From an uncultured Verrucomicrobiae bacterium (lineage in GTDB: Bacteria; Verrucomicrobiota; Verrucomicrobiia; Verrucomicrobiales; Akkermansiaceae): a stretch of 7,256 nt of DNA. Below the pieces are notes generated by a model that did no database searches, was not told where the DNA came from, and saw nothing but the letters and a program-made list of their open reading frames with translations. The stretch is from the NCBI GenBank assembly GCA_937957985.1, contig CALGOH010000073.1, positions 1-7,256 on the forward strand, in the 5' to 3' direction. Every line of letters starts with the position of its first letter. Within the stretch, counting starts at the first letter, position 1. Below, piece by piece: positions 5,613 to 7,256 of the stretch. The position numbers and the translations under genes are program-made.

Positions 5613-5771
5613 GAGAGAGGGCGAGCGGCTTTCAGCCGCGTTGCCGCAACGCGCGGGAGGCGACGCCACAGGGCACTGGATGAGCAAGAGAGGATGAAGG
5701 AGCCGCCTGGAGCCGGGCGATCGGGAGATCATCGCCTGCCCTTTCTTATGGCGCTTGGAAAGCGCCACTCC
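5589..5771. repeat. REPIN-like pair of inverted REP hairpins with GGAG heads
   Basis: The right half, read on the minus strand from 5771, is GGAG then TGGCGCTT-TCC-AAGCGCCA (hairpin 5767-5749). The left half, read on the plus strand from 5589, is GGAG then TGGCTCCT-TGC-AGGAGCCA (hairpin 5593-5611). Both are perfect 8-bp stems with 3-nt loops, headed by the same tetranucleotide on the outer side and followed by a similar YTCTY tail. They differ at two stem positions and each change is compensated on the other strand. GGAG or GTAG heads are a known mark of REP elements mobilised by RAYT (TnpA-REP) transposases; no such transposase is in the window. The interior holds further perfect palindromes at 5625-5639 (GCGGCT/AGCCGC), 5637-5653 (CGCGTTG/CAACGCG) and 5716-5736 (GGCGAT/ATCGCC). 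Confidence 0.75.
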
Positions 5772-5772
5772 T

Positions 5773-5794
5773 GTCGCGAAAGCCGCACTGCGAC
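5773..5794. repeat. Small inverted repeat beside the REPIN-like element
   Basis: GTCGC (5773-5777) and GCGAC (5790-5794) are inverted around a 12-nt loop in the 36-nt gap between the FrhB-like stop and the repeat cluster. There is no T-run, so an intrinsic terminator is unlikely. It may be part of the same repeat family. Confidence 0.45.
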
Positions 5795-5804
5795 CTTGTC
5801 ATGC

Positions 5805-7181
5805 TCAGACTTCCGGTTCGCGCCACTGCGGGACACGGACTTGCATGCGCAGATCGCGCAGGCCCTTGCGCTTGGCCGGCTTGCTGGCGCCTTTCCAGGC
5901 GAGGCGCAGGTGATTGAAGAGTGGACCGAGGATCCGCTCCGGGATGTGCTCCATGACCCAGCGGGCGAGCGGCGTGCGGCAGACGCCGAAGATCGTGGAA
6001 ATGACCACTTCGACGGCGATCCGCGGCAGGTCGAGCGGCTCGGGATCGAGCCCGTAGTCGGGGGCGCGGCGCCAGGTCGCCTCGCGCCAGCGGTTGCGCA
6101 GGTAACCGCCGCGCTTCTTGAAGTCGATCATGTGGCCGTGCATCGCGGAGGCCTCCAACACCTCCGCCGGTTCGAGTTCGAGGCTCCCTGCCGCGGCCAT
6201 CTCGTCGATGATCGCCGACATTTCCGCCGTGCGTGAGGCGACGACCGAGAATCCCTGGCCGAGGCCCTCGAACTTCGGCGACCAGGCGTCGCCCACCGAG
6301 AGGTCGGTGAATTCGTTGGCGAAGTCCATGCTCTGGAGGCTGGTCCGGGTGACGAAGAAGGGGATGAGGAAGTTGTAGTAGACCTTCTTCGAGCGGATCG
6401 TGCGGCCGGAGGCGGTGATGATCTCGAGGTATCCCGGCCATTCCCCGGCGCGCCATTTCAACGAGGTCACCGGATCGTCGTTCGCCACGCCATTGGCCCG
6501 CAGCAGCGAGCGGATCGCACGGCGGTCGAGCGCGGTGCCGGTGTAGGGACCGAGGACGAAGGCAACCTGCCCGGCGCGGGTGTCGCCCGCATGCTGCAAC
6601 ACGCGCAGCGCCGCGCTCTGCTCGGGCACGCAGGTCATCGCGTAGCGCTCGCCCTCGACCAGGTGCGGCAACACGTCGAGCACCGACACCGGCACATAGA
6701 CCGACTGGGCGCACGCGAGCACCTCCTCCGCGGTGCGGGCGATGAACCAGGAGGCCTGTTCGGGCTCGGGAATCCCCTGCCGAACCACCACCGCCCCATC
6801 GATGCGCCCGGTTTCCAGCAGGTGGATCAGGACGGCGCTGGTGACCCCGCCGGAGGCACCCGTGCGGCGGACCAGGGGGTCGGAGGCGTGGCCCGTCCAC
6901 AGGCGGTCGATGTGACCGACGCGCCAGTCCTCCGGAGCCGCTCCGAAATGCCGGCGGTAGAGTTCGGGATAGTCGATTCCCTTTCCGGGACACGCCTCCC
7001 AGGCAAGCCCGGGAAGGGCGGCATCATGATCGAATGACGGCTCGACGCCGGATTCGGTCGCCACCATCCGGGCCATGCCTTCCGGTGCCAGCGCCACGCA
7101 GGCACCACAGCCAGTGCAGATGCCGGCATCGACGACCTCGCGGGCGAGCCGTCTGGCGATCTCAGGCTCAGGGCGAGGCAT
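5805..7181 (-). CDS. FrhB/FdhB-type coenzyme F420 hydrogenase/dehydrogenase beta-subunit-like iron-sulfur flavoprotein
   Basis: This 458-residue protein begins with a ferredoxin-like segment: C22, C25 and C28 in ICTGCGAC, plus C64 in the EACPGKG region, enough to ligate one 4Fe-4S cluster. Two domains typical of the FrhB_FdhB N- and C-terminal families follow: RRTGASGGVTSA (about 105-116), TCVPEQSAALRVL, LGPYTGTALDRR, and ANEFTDLSVGDAWSPKFEGL near residue 290. These are FAD-binding oxidoreductases; homologues in bacterial polysaccharide clusters are common and usually act on nucleotide- or lipid-linked sugars or unknown substrates rather than in methanogenic F420 metabolism. Nothing here shows that F420 is used. 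The ATG at 7181 places the cysteine motif about 20 residues in, as is usual, and overlaps the end of the upstream gene by 14 nt, indicating an operon. There is no Shine-Dalgarno. The stop at 5805 is not repeat-encoded, unlike most genes downstream. Confidence 0.88.
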   Translation of the reverse strand: MPRPEPEIARRLAREVVDAGICTGCGACVALAPEGMARMVATESGVEPSFDHDAALPGLAWEACPGKGIDYPELYRRHFGAAPEDWRVGHIDRLWTGHASDPLVRRTGASGGVTSAVLIHLLETGRIDGAVVVRQGIPEPEQASWFIARTAEEVLACAQSVYVPVSVLDVLPHLVEGERYAMTCVPEQSAALRVLQHAGDTRAGQVAFVLGPYTGTALDRRAIRSLLRANGVANDDPVTSLKWRAGEWPGYLEIITASGRTIRSKKVYYNFLIPFFVTRTSLQSMDFANEFTDLSVGDAWSPKFEGLGQGFSVVASRTAEMSAIIDEMAAAGSLELEPAEVLEASAMHGHMIDFKKRGGYLRNRWREATWRRAPDYGLDPEPLDLPRIAVEVVISTIFGVCRTPLARWVMEHIPERILGPLFNHLRLAWKGASKPAKRKGLRDLRMQVRVPQWREPEV

Positions 7182-7256
7182 CGGATCGGGTGTAGAGCGT
7201 CCATGTGTCGGGACCCTGGGAAATGTTCGGAAGATACTCGCGGGATTCGACGACGT
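7168..7256 (-). CDS. C-terminal end of an unidentified upstream gene
   Basis: Read from the window edge, a frame ending in TGA at 7170-7168 encodes VVESREYLPNISQGPDTWTL and then YTRSDASP, 28 complete codons. It overlaps the FrhB-like start by 14 nt on the same strand. The fragment is too short to assign. FrhB-like genes in such clusters often neighbour polysaccharide pyruvyltransferases, glycosyltransferases or methyltransferases, but nothing in this tail decides between them. It could be spurious, yet there is no other upstream gene end in sight and the codon use resembles its neighbours. Confidence 0.5.
   Translation of the reverse strand, partial: VVESREYLPNISQGPDTWTLYTRSDASP

Noticed and set aside
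5613..5768. Native N-terminal extension of the lyase-like protein starting at GTG 5768
   Set aside because: The DNA is made of REP-like hairpins and other palindromes, and the encoded peptide is rich in R, S and P without a recognisable fold or signal peptide. It is treated as repeat DNA, though translation from 5768 cannot be excluded.
4665..6236. Long plus-strand open frame (523 codons)
   Set aside because: It is antisense to the lyase-like and FrhB-like genes, crosses their boundary and the REPIN-like repeats, and its product is biased to G/A/R/E/V without domain motifs. GC-rich codon third positions explain the openness.

Overview
The window is a GC-rich stretch (mostly about 65-75% G+C) in which every supported gene lies on the minus strand. 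It reads as part of an exopolysaccharide or O-antigen locus. No rRNA or other taxonomic marker is present. The protein styles, the GC content, the near absence of Shine-Dalgarno sequences and the many CTGAAA/TTTCAG-type intergenic repeats suggest Verrucomicrobiota (Verrucomicrobiales-like), but this is an inference.

In transcription order (right to left) the window holds: the last 28 codons of an unidentified gene (7256-7168); an FrhB/FdhB-type 'coenzyme F420 hydrogenase beta subunit' iron-sulfur flavoprotein (7181-5805); a cluster of small hairpins that looks like a REPIN (paired REP elements, 5771-5589); a large lyase-like protein, probably polysaccharide-processing (about 5612-3984); a 23S-IVS-type four-helix-bundle protein (3932-3561); a membrane-anchored family 2 glycosyltransferase (3427-2432); a GtrA-like small membrane protein (2421-1969); a MntA/HepT (nucleotidyltransferase/HEPN) toxin-antitoxin pair (1806-1025); and the first 324 codons of a polytopic O-antigen ligase/polymerase-like protein (974 to the window edge).

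The likely biological theme is lipid-linked glycan assembly. The glycosyltransferase/GtrA pair would make and flip a lipid-linked sugar. The Wzy/WaaL-like protein would polymerise or transfer glycan. The FrhB-like and lyase-like proteins would be modification or processing enzymes. The four-helix-bundle gene and the toxin-antitoxin pair look like accessory cassettes dropped into this operon.

The most unusual content is the DNA between and inside the genes. A family of 7-8-nt-periodic repeats (CTGAAAG/TTTCAGC arms, usually bounded by ATCAG, sometimes with GGAGGTC-type heptamers) sits at every gene junction from 985 to 3996. Five stop codons (HepT, GtrA, glycosyltransferase, four-helix bundle, lyase-like) lie inside the repeats. 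Two TTG start codons (glycosyltransferase, GtrA) also come from them, as do near-identical GKLKxES tails on two unrelated proteins. One further copy is inserted in frame within the lyase-like protein. Arm orientation follows gene polarity: the stop-containing orientation occurs at gene ends and the stop-free orientation at gene starts and within the gene.
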